Positions 28,549 through 38,856 of a stretch of DNA of 64,000 nucleotides are shown in pieces. This DNA is from GCA-002700125 sp964434385 (GTDB lineage: Bacteria; Chloroflexota; Dehalococcoidia; Lucifugimonadales; Lucifugimonadaceae), in the NCBI GenBank assembly GCA_964434385.1, contig CAYSUW010000003.1:54498-118497 (forward strand), given 5' to 3'. The first letter of the stretch is position 1. Each line of letters opens with the position of its first letter. Below the pieces are notes generated by a model that had not been told where the DNA came from, made no database searches, and was given only the letters and a program-made list of their open reading frames with translations. A program made the translations under genes and the position numbers.

Positions 28549-29826
28549 ATGGATTTCTTAATAGCTATTTCAATTATTTCTTTTGCACTATTGGTTAGTG
28601 CATTTATAAGTGCGTCTGAGTCTAGCATAATCGCTGTGAATAAAATTAGAATAAAACATCTAGATCAAGAAGAGGGTAATAAGAGAGCTGCAGCAGTTAC
28701 AAAAATACTTGAACAACATGATTATTTCTTTGGATCTATTCTGCTTATTGGAAATATAATGAATATTTTAATCGCAACAGTTAGTACAAGTTTTATCATT
28801 TCTGTTCTTGGTCAAAATTCTGGCTTTGCAATTATTTTAGCTTCTATAATCACTACATTAATAGTAGTAATTTTTGGAGAATTAACTCCTAAAACTATTG
28901 CCACAGTTACTGCAGAAAAATGGTCATTAAGTACTGCATATATAATCAGATTCTTAATGGTTATTACTACACCATTAGTATTTCTCTTCACTTTGGTACC
29001 TAATACATTACTAAAAATAATGGGCAGATCTACTTCATTCCGTACTCCTGCACTTACTACAGGAGAACTTAGAATGATGATAGATATGGGAGAAGAAGAA
29101 GGAACTGTTCAAGCAAGTCAAGGTGAAATGCTAGAAAATATTTTCAGATTTGGAGAAACTGAGGTAAAGGAAGTTATGACTCCAAGAAACAATATAGAAT
29201 GGGTGCACTCAGAAACCATTCTAGAAGATTTCTTGTCCCAATATAAAGAACATCCTCACAGTAGATTCCCAGTATATGAAGATGAATACGATGATGTGGT
29301 AGGAATTTTATCTACTAAAGATGTAGTTACTTCTATAGCTCAAGGAAATTTAAAATCTAAAGATCCAATAATAAGAATAATGAGAGCTGCTTTATTCGTA
29401 CCTGAAGCTAAACGCTTAGACGAATTGTTTACATCTATGCGTCAATCTGGTCATAAAATTGCGCTAGTAGTTGATGAATTTGGTGGAGTTTCTGGTTTAA
29501 TGACTTTAAGTAAAGTTATAGAACAAATAGTTGGAACTACAGGAGAAGAAGGGTTAAGTCCAAAGGAAAGATTTATCACTATAGACACTGACACCTATGA
29601 AATAGAAGCGTCTATGTCTGTAGATGAAGCGAATAATCTTCTTGAATTAAATATACCAGAAGGAGATTATGAAACCATTGCTGGATTTATATTGGAAACA
29701 GCACAATCTATTCCCTCAATTGGTAAAAGGTTAAGGTATGGAGACTTAAGAATGACTGTTACTTCCATGGAAGGAAATAAATTAGAGAAAGTCAGAATAA
29801 GAAAAAGACCTAATCTATATGAATAG
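28549..29826 (+). CDS. CorC/HlyC-family (CNNM) membrane protein with CBS domains
   Basis: The 425-residue protein has an N-terminal DUF21 transmembrane domain (about 1-190, with ASESSIIAVNK and FGELTPKTIAT). A pair of CBS domains follows (about 205-325, VMTPRNNIEWV and ALVVDEFGGVSGLMTL), then a C-terminal CorC/HlyC domain (about 340-425). Families of this architecture transport or regulate Mg2+ and other cations; the hemolysin name is historical. The stop overlaps tilS by 8 bases. Confidence 0.92.
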   Translation: MDFLIAISIISFALLVSAFISASESSIIAVNKIRIKHLDQEEGNKRAAAVTKILEQHDYFFGSILLIGNIMNILIATVSTSFIISVLGQNSGFAIILASIITTLIVVIFGELTPKTIATVTAEKWSLSTAYIIRFLMVITTPLVFLFTLVPNTLLKIMGRSTSFRTPALTTGELRMMIDMGEEEGTVQASQGEMLENIFRFGETEVKEVMTPRNNIEWVHSETILEDFLSQYKEHPHSRFPVYEDEYDDVVGILSTKDVVTSIAQGNLKSKDPIIRIMRAALFVPEAKRLDELFTSMRQSGHKIALVVDEFGGVSGLMTLSKVIEQIVGTTGEEGLSPKERFITIDTDTYEIEASMSVDEANNLLELNIPEGDYETIAGFILETAQSIPSIGKRLRYGDLRMTVTSMEGNKLEKVRIRKRPNLYE

Positions 29827-31309
29827 TAAAAAATTGAAATTAAATCTAAATAAAACTAATAGAGTCACTGAACAGTTCACAAAAAAAATATCTTCAGGAT
29901 TATTGAAAAGTAAATTTGATATTAATACACCTTTAATGATATCTGCGTCTGGGGGTTCAGACTCAACTGCATTGTTATTAGGGCTAAAACTATTAAATAA
30001 AGATTTCAACAATCTCACTGTAATTCACGTTAACCATAAATTAAGAGACATAGAATCCGAAGAAGATGCATTATTTCTTAAAAAATTATGTGATTCTCTA
30101 GAAATTCCCTTATTAATAAAAAATGAACCTGTTCCATGTATAAAAACTGATTCTTTATCTAATTTAGAAGAAAGATTAAGTCACATAAGATATGATATTT
30201 TCGCTAAATCAGCAACAGATTCAGGTATAGATACTATCGCTACCGGGCACACCATGGATGATAATTCTGAGTCTGTATTACTAAACATTACTAGAGGCAC
30301 TTCTCTAAGAGGTATATCAGGAATAAGAAGAATAAAAAAACTTAAACAACATGGAAAGATTCCACCAATTAAAATTATCAGACCTATGCTACAAATTGAT
30401 AAAAAAGAAATAAAACAATTTTTAAAAGAAATGAAATTAAACTACAGAACAGATTCTACAAATATAGATATTTCATATTCAAGAAATAGAATCAGGCATG
30501 TTGTTATTCCAGAACTAGAACAACTAAATCCCAAATTAAAGTATTCAATTTACAAATTATCCCAAAACGCAAATTCTCAATTATCTAAACAGTTACCTTT
30601 AATAAACAAATTGTGGAATAGTGATTTTATTATTAGAACAAAAGAAAAAATCGTATTAGACAAACGAATCTTTAATATACTTCCTTCAGAAACTATTCAT
30701 ATGTTATTTATTAAAGCTGGAAAATTTATTTCAAGCGAAGATTCAATATATTCCGAACATATAAAAATGATCTCCAAATTTTTAAAAACATCAAAGTATA
30801 CTAAATTAGAATTTTCAGAAGGTTTAATCATAGAAAATTATAGATATAAGCTTGTTTTTAAAAACAACCATTTAGAAGAAATTAATCCTTTTCCTAAGAT
30901 ATTAAATTCTAAAGCATTAAAAATACCTGGAAAGGTACAATTAACTGAAAATCACAGTATTCAAGCAAAAATGCATAATTCACCTATAAACTTATCAAAA
31001 GGTTTTCAAATGGAAACATTCCTAGATTTATCTAAAGTGAAAGAACCTTTATTTATCAGAACAAAAAAACCTGGAGATAAAATAAGATTATTAGGAATGT
31101 CAGGTCATAAATCTTTAAATCATCTAATGATTGACAGGAAAATACCTCTCATCTGGAGAAAAAACATCCCCGTAATTGAAAAAGATGAGAAAATTGTTTG
31201 GGTTGTTGGGTTTCCACCTGCAGATTGGGCAAAAATTACTGAAAATACCAGGAAAATAGTTAACCTAAAATACCTAATCAACAATATTAATGAGTCACCT
31301 GTTTTCTAA
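29819..31309 (+). CDS. tilS: tRNA(Ile)-lysidine synthase
   Basis: TilS converts the C34 of tRNA-Ile(CAU) to lysidine so that it reads AUA, a frequent codon in this AT-rich genome. The 496-residue protein has the PP-loop SASGGSDSTALLLG, the TGHTMDDNSESVLLN motif and a C-terminal domain with KKPGDKIRLLGMSGHKSLN. Length fits the full multi-domain form. It overlaps the preceding gene by 8 bases and its 3' end overlaps the convergent gene by 23. Confidence 0.95.
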   Translation: MNSKKLKLNLNKTNRVTEQFTKKISSGLLKSKFDINTPLMISASGGSDSTALLLGLKLLNKDFNNLTVIHVNHKLRDIESEEDALFLKKLCDSLEIPLLIKNEPVPCIKTDSLSNLEERLSHIRYDIFAKSATDSGIDTIATGHTMDDNSESVLLNITRGTSLRGISGIRRIKKLKQHGKIPPIKIIRPMLQIDKKEIKQFLKEMKLNYRTDSTNIDISYSRNRIRHVVIPELEQLNPKLKYSIYKLSQNANSQLSKQLPLINKLWNSDFIIRTKEKIVLDKRIFNILPSETIHMLFIKAGKFISSEDSIYSEHIKMISKFLKTSKYTKLEFSEGLIIENYRYKLVFKNNHLEEINPFPKILNSKALKIPGKVQLTENHSIQAKMHNSPINLSKGFQMETFLDLSKVKEPLFIRTKKPGDKIRLLGMSGHKSLNHLMIDRKIPLIWRKNIPVIEKDEKIVWVVGFPPADWAKITENTRKIVNLKYLINNINESPVF

Positions 31310-32363
31310 TTTTAATTCTTTCTAATTTTTTATTTTGAGTATACCCAGGAACTACTCCTCTCTTAGAAACAAGATTCCCATCAATTTCCTTAATATCAGC
31401 TCGTATTTTAAAAGGAGATGCTGAAGCAATAAATCTTCCTACTCCTATCACCTGAATTAGTCTTCTTTTTTTTATTCTTTCATTATCATCATCCAAATCA
31501 TTATTTAATGATTTGGAATCTAGCCAATTATCTTCAACCTCAATTAAGTTGACTATATCATCAGGAGTAACATCACAATTTATAGAAATATCAATTTCTT
31601 CTTTACCTATCTGATCCAATCTCTCTCTTAATTCAACAATTAAATCAGGTTTTAAACCACCTCTTCCTTCTGGAGGTTCTATTCTTATTCCTCTTATAGG
31701 AAACTCTGAAACAACTCTAATTGCTTCTTCAATTTCATCACCTAAAACACCAACTAGAATGACAACTGGAATATTTCGATCACCTTTAGTTATTAAAGAA
31801 GAAGCAGCATCAACAACATCCCCATGTATTAAAACAAGAGAATTTGACATCCCTCCAACAGGAGTTTGATTATTCATTCTGCTCCCCAAAATAGATGAAC
31901 AACCACTACATCCTCCAACAATAGATGAGTAATCCATTAATCCTACAATATTGGGATGAATATTTGATGCACCAAAATTCACTACTGGAATATCATCTGC
32001 CACATTAACACATTCATTTGCAGCTGTAGCCCATCCAGAACAAGAACTTAAAATACCTGATAAAGCTGTTTGATAAATCGCAAAAGGCGAATATGGACTC
32101 TTAATCCTCATTATTACATCACCTTTGTATATTTGTTCTCCTTCTCTCATTGCCCATATTTCAACATTTGGATTTTGTGTAATATGTTGCAATAGTTGTA
32201 TAGACTCATCTACACCACACAATATTCCATCTTGATCTACAGAGAATTCAGTTGTAACAATCGGATTTTTCCCAATATCCCTAAGGATATTTGCAGTCCT
32301 AATCAAATCAGCATTAGAAGTATCTCCAACTTGAACTGATTTATTTATTTCAAAATTAGCCAT
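31287..32363 (-). CDS. Divergent nicotinate phosphoribosyltransferase homologue
   Basis: The 358-residue protein follows the nicotinate phosphoribosyltransferase fold end to end. It has GILCGVDES, the SGWATAANECV stretch, NIHPNIVGLMDYSSIVGGC, and VGVGRFIASASPFKIRADI near the C-terminus. Family enzymes make NaMN for NAD salvage. Several normally conserved active-site positions are changed: FGARxxHP reads FGASNIHP, the GTMPHAL-type His motif reads GGMSNSL, and the VDTFxDE motif reads VGVLGDE. It may therefore use a different substrate or be inactive. The family call is good, the activity doubtful. Confidence 0.75.
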   Translation of the reverse strand: MANFEINKSVQVGDTSNADLIRTANILRDIGKNPIVTTEFSVDQDGILCGVDESIQLLQHITQNPNVEIWAMREGEQIYKGDVIMRIKSPYSPFAIYQTALSGILSSCSGWATAANECVNVADDIPVVNFGASNIHPNIVGLMDYSSIVGGCSGCSSILGSRMNNQTPVGGMSNSLVLIHGDVVDAASSLITKGDRNIPVVILVGVLGDEIEEAIRVVSEFPIRGIRIEPPEGRGGLKPDLIVELRERLDQIGKEEIDISINCDVTPDDIVNLIEVEDNWLDSKSLNNDLDDDNERIKKRRLIQVIGVGRFIASASPFKIRADIKEIDGNLVSKRGVVPGYTQNKKLERIKIRKQVTH

Positions 32364-32433
32364 ATTAAATCTATTAGTTAATCTTTTTCAAACTAAATGA
32401 ATCATAAATTACTTTTAAGATTATCACCATAAT

Positions 32434-33138
32434 TTAAAAAAACTTAATCCTTAATAACCCAATTAAATCTTTAATAATAGTAGACAATATTTTTACTTTA
32501 CTGTCACGGTCATCTCTCCAAATCACTGGTATTTCTTTTATAGACAGACCAGATTTCTCAGATTTGTATAATAACTCTGTATCAAAAAACCAACCATTAT
32601 CTTTTACATTTTTCAAAACATCTAGAATTGATTCTCTTTTTGCAATTTTAAATCCACATTGTGCATCTTTAAATTTTGTTCCTAAAATTATTCTAAATAT
32701 TAAACTATAGGTTTTAGATATAAAGTCTCTTTTGAAACTTCTACCATAAACCTTTGAATCTTTTAATAATCTTGATCCTATAAGGATATCAAAATCATCA
32801 GAATTCATATGTTCCAATGAAACTATCAATGCTTCAAGGTCTGTAGATAAGTCAACATCCATATAGGAAACTAAGTCAGCATTACTTAATAACCAACTAT
32901 CTTTCACTGCTCTGCCACGACCAGGTTCTTCGTAAGAACGTACGATTACATTAGAATAATTATTGGAAAGAAATCTTGCAATTTTCAAAGTTTCATCAGT
33001 TGACCCATTTTCTGCTATTACAATTTTCCAATCAATTGAGATTCTATTACTCAAAAAAGTATGTAGTGTCTCTACACTTTTTTTTAAAATTTTACTCTCA
33101 TTAAAGACTGGAAAAACTATATCCAAAGTACGAAACAT
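32434..33138 (-). CDS. Family 2 glycosyltransferase (dolichyl-phosphate-sugar synthase-like)
   Basis: The 234-residue GT-A protein has FPVFNESKILKKSVETL, the donor-binding IAENGSTDETL, and a MDVDLSTD acidic motif, followed by GSRLLKDSK. The C-terminus ends in a short hydrophobic stretch. Homologues transfer a sugar from a nucleotide donor to a polyprenyl or dolichyl phosphate on the cytoplasmic membrane face. The acceptor here is unknown. It follows purH by 12 bases. Confidence 0.85.
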   Translation of the reverse strand: MFRTLDIVFPVFNESKILKKSVETLHTFLSNRISIDWKIVIAENGSTDETLKIARFLSNNYSNVIVRSYEEPGRGRAVKDSWLLSNADLVSYMDVDLSTDLEALIVSLEHMNSDDFDILIGSRLLKDSKVYGRSFKRDFISKTYSLIFRIILGTKFKDAQCGFKIAKRESILDVLKNVKDNGWFFDTELLYKSEKSGLSIKEIPVIWRDDRDSKVKILSTIIKDLIGLLRIKFF

Positions 33139-33150
33139 TCAACAACCTAA

Positions 33151-34686
33151 TTAATGTAAAAAGTGGCGTTTTCCTGTAATTACCATTGAAATTCCAGCTT
33201 TATCAGCCTCAGATATCACATCATCATCTCTTATGGAACCGCCAGGTTGAATTACAGATTTAATTCCTGATTCTATTGCTATTTTCAATCCATCTGCAAA
33301 AGGAAAAAAAGCATCCGAAGCAAGAACTGAACCATTCGAATCACTTCCTGCTACTTCACATGCAATTTTTACACTACTTAAACGATTCGGTTGACCTGCC
33401 CCAATACCTATAATGCTATTGTTTTTTACTAATACAATAGCGTTAGATTTTATTAAAGAACAAACCTTATTCGCAAATTTCAAATCTGATATTTCTATAT
33501 CAGATGGTTTGTTCTTTGTTACAATTTTATAATCATCCCATTCCTCAATTACAGCATCTTGATGTTGAACTAAAAAATCTCCAGATAAAGATTTTATAAT
33601 TAATTCTTTCTTATTAATTGAAACTGATTTAAGAATCCTTAATTTTTTCTTTTTCTTTAAAATTTCTAAACTTTTTTCTGAATAACCAGGAGCTATTATT
33701 AGTTCAAAAAAAAATTTTTGAACTAAGATAGCAGTTTCTTCTTCTACCTCACTATTAAAACCTACAATTCCACCAAATGCAGATACTGGATCTCCTGAAA
33801 GAGCATTCAAAAATGCTTGAGCTTGATTTTGATGATAAGAAAGTCCACATGGATTCGCATGTTTAACTATAGAAACTGCATGTTTTTCAAACATGCCAAC
33901 ACTTTTAGATGCAGCTTCTGCATCAATAAAGTTACAATATGACATTTCTTCTCCATTTAATTGCTCATCACTTATAAAACCTTCACTATTATTTGTATTT
34001 GGTCTATATAAACCTCCCTTCTGATGAGGATTTTCTCCATATCTAAGATCTTTCACTTTTTTTAAATTAATTTGTATTTCTTGAGGCATTAAATTCAAAT
34101 CATTGTTTGTATTTGATAATTTTCTAAAGTATTCAGATATGGAAAGATCATATTTTAAAACATAATTAAAGGCTTTATAAGCTAATTTCTTTCTTTGTTC
34201 AAAAGACATTAAATTATTCAAAATTAGTTCACTTACAAAAGAATAATCATCTTTATCAGTTACTACTATGACATCATTAAAATTTTTGGCCGCTGCTCGA
34301 ATCATAGAAGGCCCACCAATATCTATATTTTCTAAAACATCTTGAAGTTCAGAATTTTTATCATTAGCAATTTCTTCAAACGGATACAAATTATTAACAA
34401 CTAAATCAAATTTTTCTATATTGAGATCTTGAAGTTCTTCTAAATGAGATTTATTATTCCCAATTGAAAGAATCCCAGCATATATTTTCGGATGTAGAGT
34501 TTTAACTCTTCCATCAAGAATTTCAGGGAAACCTGTGGAATCAGAAATATTTTCTGCAAAAAGTCCCTGTTTTTTTAAATAATCTAATGTGCCTCCAGTG
34601 CTAATAATTTTAAACCCTTGAGAAATTAAAAATTTTGCAAATTCAGAAATTCCTTTCTTATCATAAACACTAATTAAAGCTCTCAA
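33151..34686 (-). CDS. purH: Bifunctional AICAR transformylase/IMP cyclohydrolase
   Basis: PurH catalyses the last two steps of IMP synthesis. The 511-residue protein has the MGS-like cyclohydrolase domain first (SVYDKKGISEFAKFL, STGGTLDYLKKQG) and the formyltransferase domain after about residue 200 (KDLRYGENPHQKGG, VKHANPCGL, ASDAFFPFADG). It ends VITGKRHFLH. It is the third gene of purF-purM-purH. Confidence 0.96.
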   Translation of the reverse strand: MRALISVYDKKGISEFAKFLISQGFKIISTGGTLDYLKKQGLFAENISDSTGFPEILDGRVKTLHPKIYAGILSIGNNKSHLEELQDLNIEKFDLVVNNLYPFEEIANDKNSELQDVLENIDIGGPSMIRAAAKNFNDVIVVTDKDDYSFVSELILNNLMSFEQRKKLAYKAFNYVLKYDLSISEYFRKLSNTNNDLNLMPQEIQINLKKVKDLRYGENPHQKGGLYRPNTNNSEGFISDEQLNGEEMSYCNFIDAEAASKSVGMFEKHAVSIVKHANPCGLSYHQNQAQAFLNALSGDPVSAFGGIVGFNSEVEEETAILVQKFFFELIIAPGYSEKSLEILKKKKKLRILKSVSINKKELIIKSLSGDFLVQHQDAVIEEWDDYKIVTKNKPSDIEISDLKFANKVCSLIKSNAIVLVKNNSIIGIGAGQPNRLSSVKIACEVAGSDSNGSVLASDAFFPFADGLKIAIESGIKSVIQPGGSIRDDDVISEADKAGISMVITGKRHFLH

Positions 34687-34709
34687 AAAATCCCTCCAAA
34701 TACAGGATA

Positions 34710-35723
34710 CTATTTAAACTTTATTTTCTCACCAGAAGAATGATTGGTAACAACTCCAATTATTCTAGCATCAGGAATTAATTTTTGAATGGTTTCTTTA
34801 TGCTTTTTATCAATTACAACTATCATACCTATTCCCATGTTAAAGACATTAAACATTTCTTTTATTTTTATATTTCCTCTTTTCTGAATAAAGTTAAATA
34901 ATTCTGGTATGTCCCAAGAATCTTTAATAATTTCAGCACCCAGATTTCCTGGAATAGATCTAGGAAGATTACCTATAATGCCTCCACCAGTAATATGTGA
35001 TAAAGATTTAACTATGGTGTTAATTGGATCAATAGAATTCTTATAGTTTTTGTGAGGAGCAATAAGAAGATTTCCTAATGATCTATTAGTTTGAGGTACT
35101 ATTTCATAAAGACTTGATGAATCATTATCTAAATTGAATACTGATCTTACAAGTGAAAATCCATTAGTATGCAAACCATTTGATGACAGTCCAACTAAAA
35201 GATCTCCGTTTTTCACAGAATTCAGATTAAATTTTAGATCCGGATTTACTTGCCCAACCATAAACCCAACTAAATCAATATCACCATCTTTATATACACC
35301 AGGCATTACTGCTGTTTCTCCACCTAACAAAGTACATTCTACATCTCTACAAGCATTGGCTAAACTTTTCACAATCGTCAAAATTTCCTCTGATTTAATT
35401 TCTCCACAAGCAATATAATCCATAAAAAATAAGGGTTCTGCTCCTGAAGGTAAAATATCATTAACTCCATGATTTACTAAATCAAAACCTAAAAAATTCA
35501 TTTCTCCCATCATTTGTGCAATTTTGATCTTTGTACCTACGCCATCAACAGAGGAAGCTAAAAGATTAGATTTTTTGAAATCAATCTCTGAGATTCCAGC
35601 AAAAAAACCACTAATATGAGAATTAGGATTTTTAAAATCTTTTAAAATCTTTCCAATTTCTTCTTTTAAATTCTCAGATGCATCCAAATCAACACCTGAT
35701 TCTTTGTAATTATTACTGAACAT
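34710..35723 (-). CDS. purM: Phosphoribosylformylglycinamidine cyclo-ligase
   Basis: PurM closes the imidazole ring to give AIR. The 337-residue protein has SSVDGVGTKIKIAQ, the ATP-binding CTLLGGETAVMPGVY and HITGGGIIGNLPR. Length is normal. It lies 14 bases after purF and 23 bases before purH. Confidence 0.96.
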   Translation of the reverse strand: MFSNNYKESGVDLDASENLKEEIGKILKDFKNPNSHISGFFAGISEIDFKKSNLLASSVDGVGTKIKIAQMMGEMNFLGFDLVNHGVNDILPSGAEPLFFMDYIACGEIKSEEILTIVKSLANACRDVECTLLGGETAVMPGVYKDGDIDLVGFMVGQVNPDLKFNLNSVKNGDLLVGLSSNGLHTNGFSLVRSVFNLDNDSSSLYEIVPQTNRSLGNLLIAPHKNYKNSIDPINTIVKSLSHITGGGIIGNLPRSIPGNLGAEIIKDSWDIPELFNFIQKRGNIKIKEMFNVFNMGIGMIVVIDKKHKETIQKLIPDARIIGVVTNHSSGEKIKFK

Positions 35724-35737
35724 TACTATTTATAAGA

Positions 35738-37165
35738 TTAAGGAATTTCTTCCAGTTGCATTTTATTCATCTCTAATTGAACAGGGATAGGATATTCTCC
35801 AGTGAAACAAGCCCTGCAATAGCTAGAATCTTGTACACCTACAGCTTTTAATAATCCTTCAACATTTAGATATCCAAGAGAATCGGAACCTATGTATTTT
35901 CTAATTTCTTCTATACTTTTTTGTGCAGCAATCAATTCAGCATGTTTACCCATATCAACTCCAAAATGACAAGGAGAAATTATAGGGGGAGCACAAACTC
36001 TCATATGTATTTTTCTGACACCAGCTTGTCTTAATATTTTCATTACTCTAGGAGTAGTGGTACCTCTCACAATACTATCATCTACTACAACAATATCTTT
36101 TCCTTCAATTAATTTCTTTAAAGGATTAAATTTTGTCTTAACTCCCAAATCTCTAATCTTTTGATTTGGTTCAATAAAAGTTCTTCCAACATATCGATTT
36201 TTCACTAATCCTTCTCCAAAAGGAATATTAGATTCATTAGCATAGCCTACTGCAGAAGCAGTAGCAGAGTCAGGAATTCCAATAACCATATCAGCTTTTA
36301 CAGGGTGTTGACGAGCTAATTCAGCACCCATTGCCATCCGACTAGAATAAGTTAACTTCCCTTCAATGATTGAATCAGGTCTAGAAAAATAAATTTGCTC
36401 GAAAATACACATAGAATGTGTTTGTCTAGCTCCTGAGAAGACACTAGAAGAGACTCCTTTTTTATTTATTACAATTGTTTCACCAGGCTGAATATCTCTA
36501 ATAAATTTTGCTCCTAAATGATCTAAAGCACATGTTTCAGATGCTAAAACAAATCCTCCTTCGATTTCTCCCAAACATAAAGGTCTAATTCCTAAGGGAT
36601 CTCTAACACCTACTAAAGTGTCCTGGGATAACATTACTAAAGAATAAGCACCTTTTAATTTACTCATGCAATACTCAGATTTTTGGTGCCAATTTAATCC
36701 TGGACTCATGGCATAAAGTTGTGCGATTATTTCTGAATCAGAAGTAGAATTATAATTTTCCACACCCCATTCTGAAAGATGACTCTTAAGATCCAATGCA
36801 TTAATCACATTCCCATTATGACCTAAATAAAGACTGCCGTTAGGGCCATCAGCTCTAATTGGTTGAGAATTATAGGTTCTGTTTGATCCCATAGTTGAAT
36901 ATCTTGTATGACCTATGGCTATATTACCTTTTAATTTATTCAAATTTTTTTCTTTGAAAACCTGATTAACTAAACCTAAATCTTTATGTAATGATATTTT
37001 TTGACCATCAGAACAGGCTATCCCAGCACTTTCTTGACCTCTGTGTTGAAGAGAGTAAATACCTAAATAGGTTAATCGGGAAATATCTTGATCTAAAGAA
37101 TAAATACCAACTACACCACAACTTTCGCTAGGTTTTTCATTATCAATATTATAAGAAACTTCCAT
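35738..37165 (-). CDS. purF: Amidophosphoribosyltransferase
   Basis: PurF makes phosphoribosylamine, the first committed purine step. The 475-residue protein has a 15-residue propeptide before the nucleophile Cys16 (CGVVGIYS) of the class II glutaminase domain. The PRPP-binding VVDDSIVRGTTTPR follows. The C-terminal CRACFTGEYPIP and further Cys suggest an Fe-S-containing Bacillus-like form. It is first in the pur gene set, 91 bases downstream of tlyA. Confidence 0.96.
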   Translation of the reverse strand: MEVSYNIDNEKPSESCGVVGIYSLDQDISRLTYLGIYSLQHRGQESAGIACSDGQKISLHKDLGLVNQVFKEKNLNKLKGNIAIGHTRYSTMGSNRTYNSQPIRADGPNGSLYLGHNGNVINALDLKSHLSEWGVENYNSTSDSEIIAQLYAMSPGLNWHQKSEYCMSKLKGAYSLVMLSQDTLVGVRDPLGIRPLCLGEIEGGFVLASETCALDHLGAKFIRDIQPGETIVINKKGVSSSVFSGARQTHSMCIFEQIYFSRPDSIIEGKLTYSSRMAMGAELARQHPVKADMVIGIPDSATASAVGYANESNIPFGEGLVKNRYVGRTFIEPNQKIRDLGVKTKFNPLKKLIEGKDIVVVDDSIVRGTTTPRVMKILRQAGVRKIHMRVCAPPIISPCHFGVDMGKHAELIAAQKSIEEIRKYIGSDSLGYLNVEGLLKAVGVQDSSYCRACFTGEYPIPVQLEMNKMQLEEIP

Positions 37166-37256
37166 ATCACCTATCTTAGATCTTAAATATCAATTGTAAT
37201 CAAGAAATCCATAAGGTATCAATAAAAAATTATATCTTATGTGTTTTTACCTCGTA

Positions 37257-38003
37257 TTAATTCTTTTTCATATAGAGAAAAAACTCTTTATTACCTTTAA
37301 TTCCTAATAACTTAGACTTTTTAAGCCCCCAAATAGTAATTTTTTCATTCAAGGTCCAATTTAAGAAATCTCCTAAAACTTTAGCATGTATTAATGGATT
37401 TTTTATAATTCCGCCATCTTGTACATCAATTTTTTTAGCTTCAAACTGAGGTTTAATCAAAACTATCAAAAGACCATTTCTCTTTAATAAATTCATACAA
37501 TTTCTAATAATTAATTTTGCTGAAATAAAAGAAACATCGATAACTATCAGGTCTACTTTAGAATCATTAGGCAGTATAAATCTATATCTTGCATTTAAAC
37601 CCTCTACTGGGAAAACTTTTGGGTTATTACGTAACTTCCAATCCAATTGTCCTTTCCCTACATCAACAGAATAAACAATTTTCGCATTTCTCTGGATTAA
37701 ACAATCTGTAAAACCACCAGTTGAAGCTCCTATATCAAGTGCCTTTTTACCAGAAACATCTATATTAAAATCATCAAGAGCAAAATTTAATTTATCACCA
37801 CCTCTAGAAACAAATTTCTTAGATGAAACGAGTTGGATTTTACTATTAGAATCAACTTTTACATGAGGAAGTAAGACCCTATATTCTGTCTTTAATAATT
37901 TTATTTTACCAGTCCAAATATCTTTTCTTGCTTGATCTAAATTTTTTGAAATCTTTCTTTCAACTAATAATTCATCAAGCCTTATTTGATTTTTCATTCT
38001 CAA
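37257..38003 (-). CDS. TlyA-family rRNA 2'-O-methyltransferase
   Basis: The 248-residue protein has an N-terminal S4 RNA-binding domain (RLDELLVERKI) and an FtsJ-like SAM methyltransferase domain. Motifs are FVSRGGDKLNFAL, LDIGASTGGFTDCLIQR and the KPQFEA segment. TlyA members methylate riboses in 16S and/or 23S rRNA; the hemolysin name is historical. An internal ATG two codons later is an equal start candidate. It begins 2 bases after the upstream kinase stop. Confidence 0.9.
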   Translation of the reverse strand: MRMKNQIRLDELLVERKISKNLDQARKDIWTGKIKLLKTEYRVLLPHVKVDSNSKIQLVSSKKFVSRGGDKLNFALDDFNIDVSGKKALDIGASTGGFTDCLIQRNAKIVYSVDVGKGQLDWKLRNNPKVFPVEGLNARYRFILPNDSKVDLIVIDVSFISAKLIIRNCMNLLKRNGLLIVLIKPQFEAKKIDVQDGGIIKNPLIHAKVLGDFLNWTLNEKITIWGLKKSKLLGIKGNKEFFLYMKKN

Positions 38004-38004
38004 T

Positions 38005-38856
38005 TTAGTCAGATATCCTTTTTTGGGAAAATTTTTCTTCTATTTCACTTCTATTTGGAATTTTACTATATCCAAATCCTTCTATAGATAAACTAGCAGC
38101 AGCATTTGCCATTTGTGCAGATAGCAATAGATCTGCTGTCTCATAGAAAAAAATCATAAAAGCAGAAGCCCAAACATCTCCTGCACCTGTAGAATCTATT
38201 AAATTAGAATTATAACCTGGAATATGATTCCATTTTCCTGATTCACTAATATATACTCCATTAGCCCCACAAGTCACAGCCACATATTTGACTTTTAAAG
38301 CAAAATGTTCCCAAAATTCTTTTTTTATATCTTCATTAGAAAAAATAACTAAATCAAGACCAGATAAATCTATATCTTCCCAATTTTGTATAAGATGAAT
38401 TTTCCCATTCACATCTTTATCTCTTATCCACCCTTGCAAATTACAACCTACAAAACCTTTTTTGAAAATCTTAGGGAAATAAATAAATTCTTTAAATATT
38501 GGGGCTAACAAAATAATTTTACAGTCTAACCATTCTTTTGGAATAAGAGAAAAATCAATTTCCTTCGCGCTAGATTTAACATATTGGATTCTTTTATTTT
38601 CTATATAGATATTCTCAAATTTTGTATTATGTTCACTTAAAATATTTTTTACAAGAAAATTCTGTAAAATCTTTTTGAAAGGGAAATCTTTACTTGCACT
38701 TGTAACCACTGCTACATTCAAGCCTAATTTCTTAGATAAGAGTGCTGAATATAATGAAGTACCACCAAATGTATCTAGATTAATATTTTTGTGAATTATC
38801 GTATCCTGAGTCACATGACCAATTACTAAAAAATCAGGATTTTCAATTTTTGTCAA
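38005..38856 (-). CDS. PfkB-family carbohydrate/nucleoside kinase
   Basis: The 283-residue protein has an N-terminal GHVTQDTII and FGGTSLYSALL (substrate lid side), and the C-terminal catalytic DSTGAGDVWASAF with the general-base Asp of the GAGD motif. It is shorter than typical ribokinases and its substrate cannot be told from sequence. It overlaps jag by 4 bases. Confidence 0.85.
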   Translation of the reverse strand: MTKIENPDFLVIGHVTQDTIIHKNINLDTFGGTSLYSALLSKKLGLNVAVVTSASKDFPFKKILQNFLVKNILSEHNTKFENIYIENKRIQYVKSSAKEIDFSLIPKEWLDCKIILLAPIFKEFIYFPKIFKKGFVGCNLQGWIRDKDVNGKIHLIQNWEDIDLSGLDLVIFSNEDIKKEFWEHFALKVKYVAVTCGANGVYISESGKWNHIPGYNSNLIDSTGAGDVWASAFMIFFYETADLLLSAQMANAAASLSIEGFGYSKIPNRSEIEEKFSQKRISD

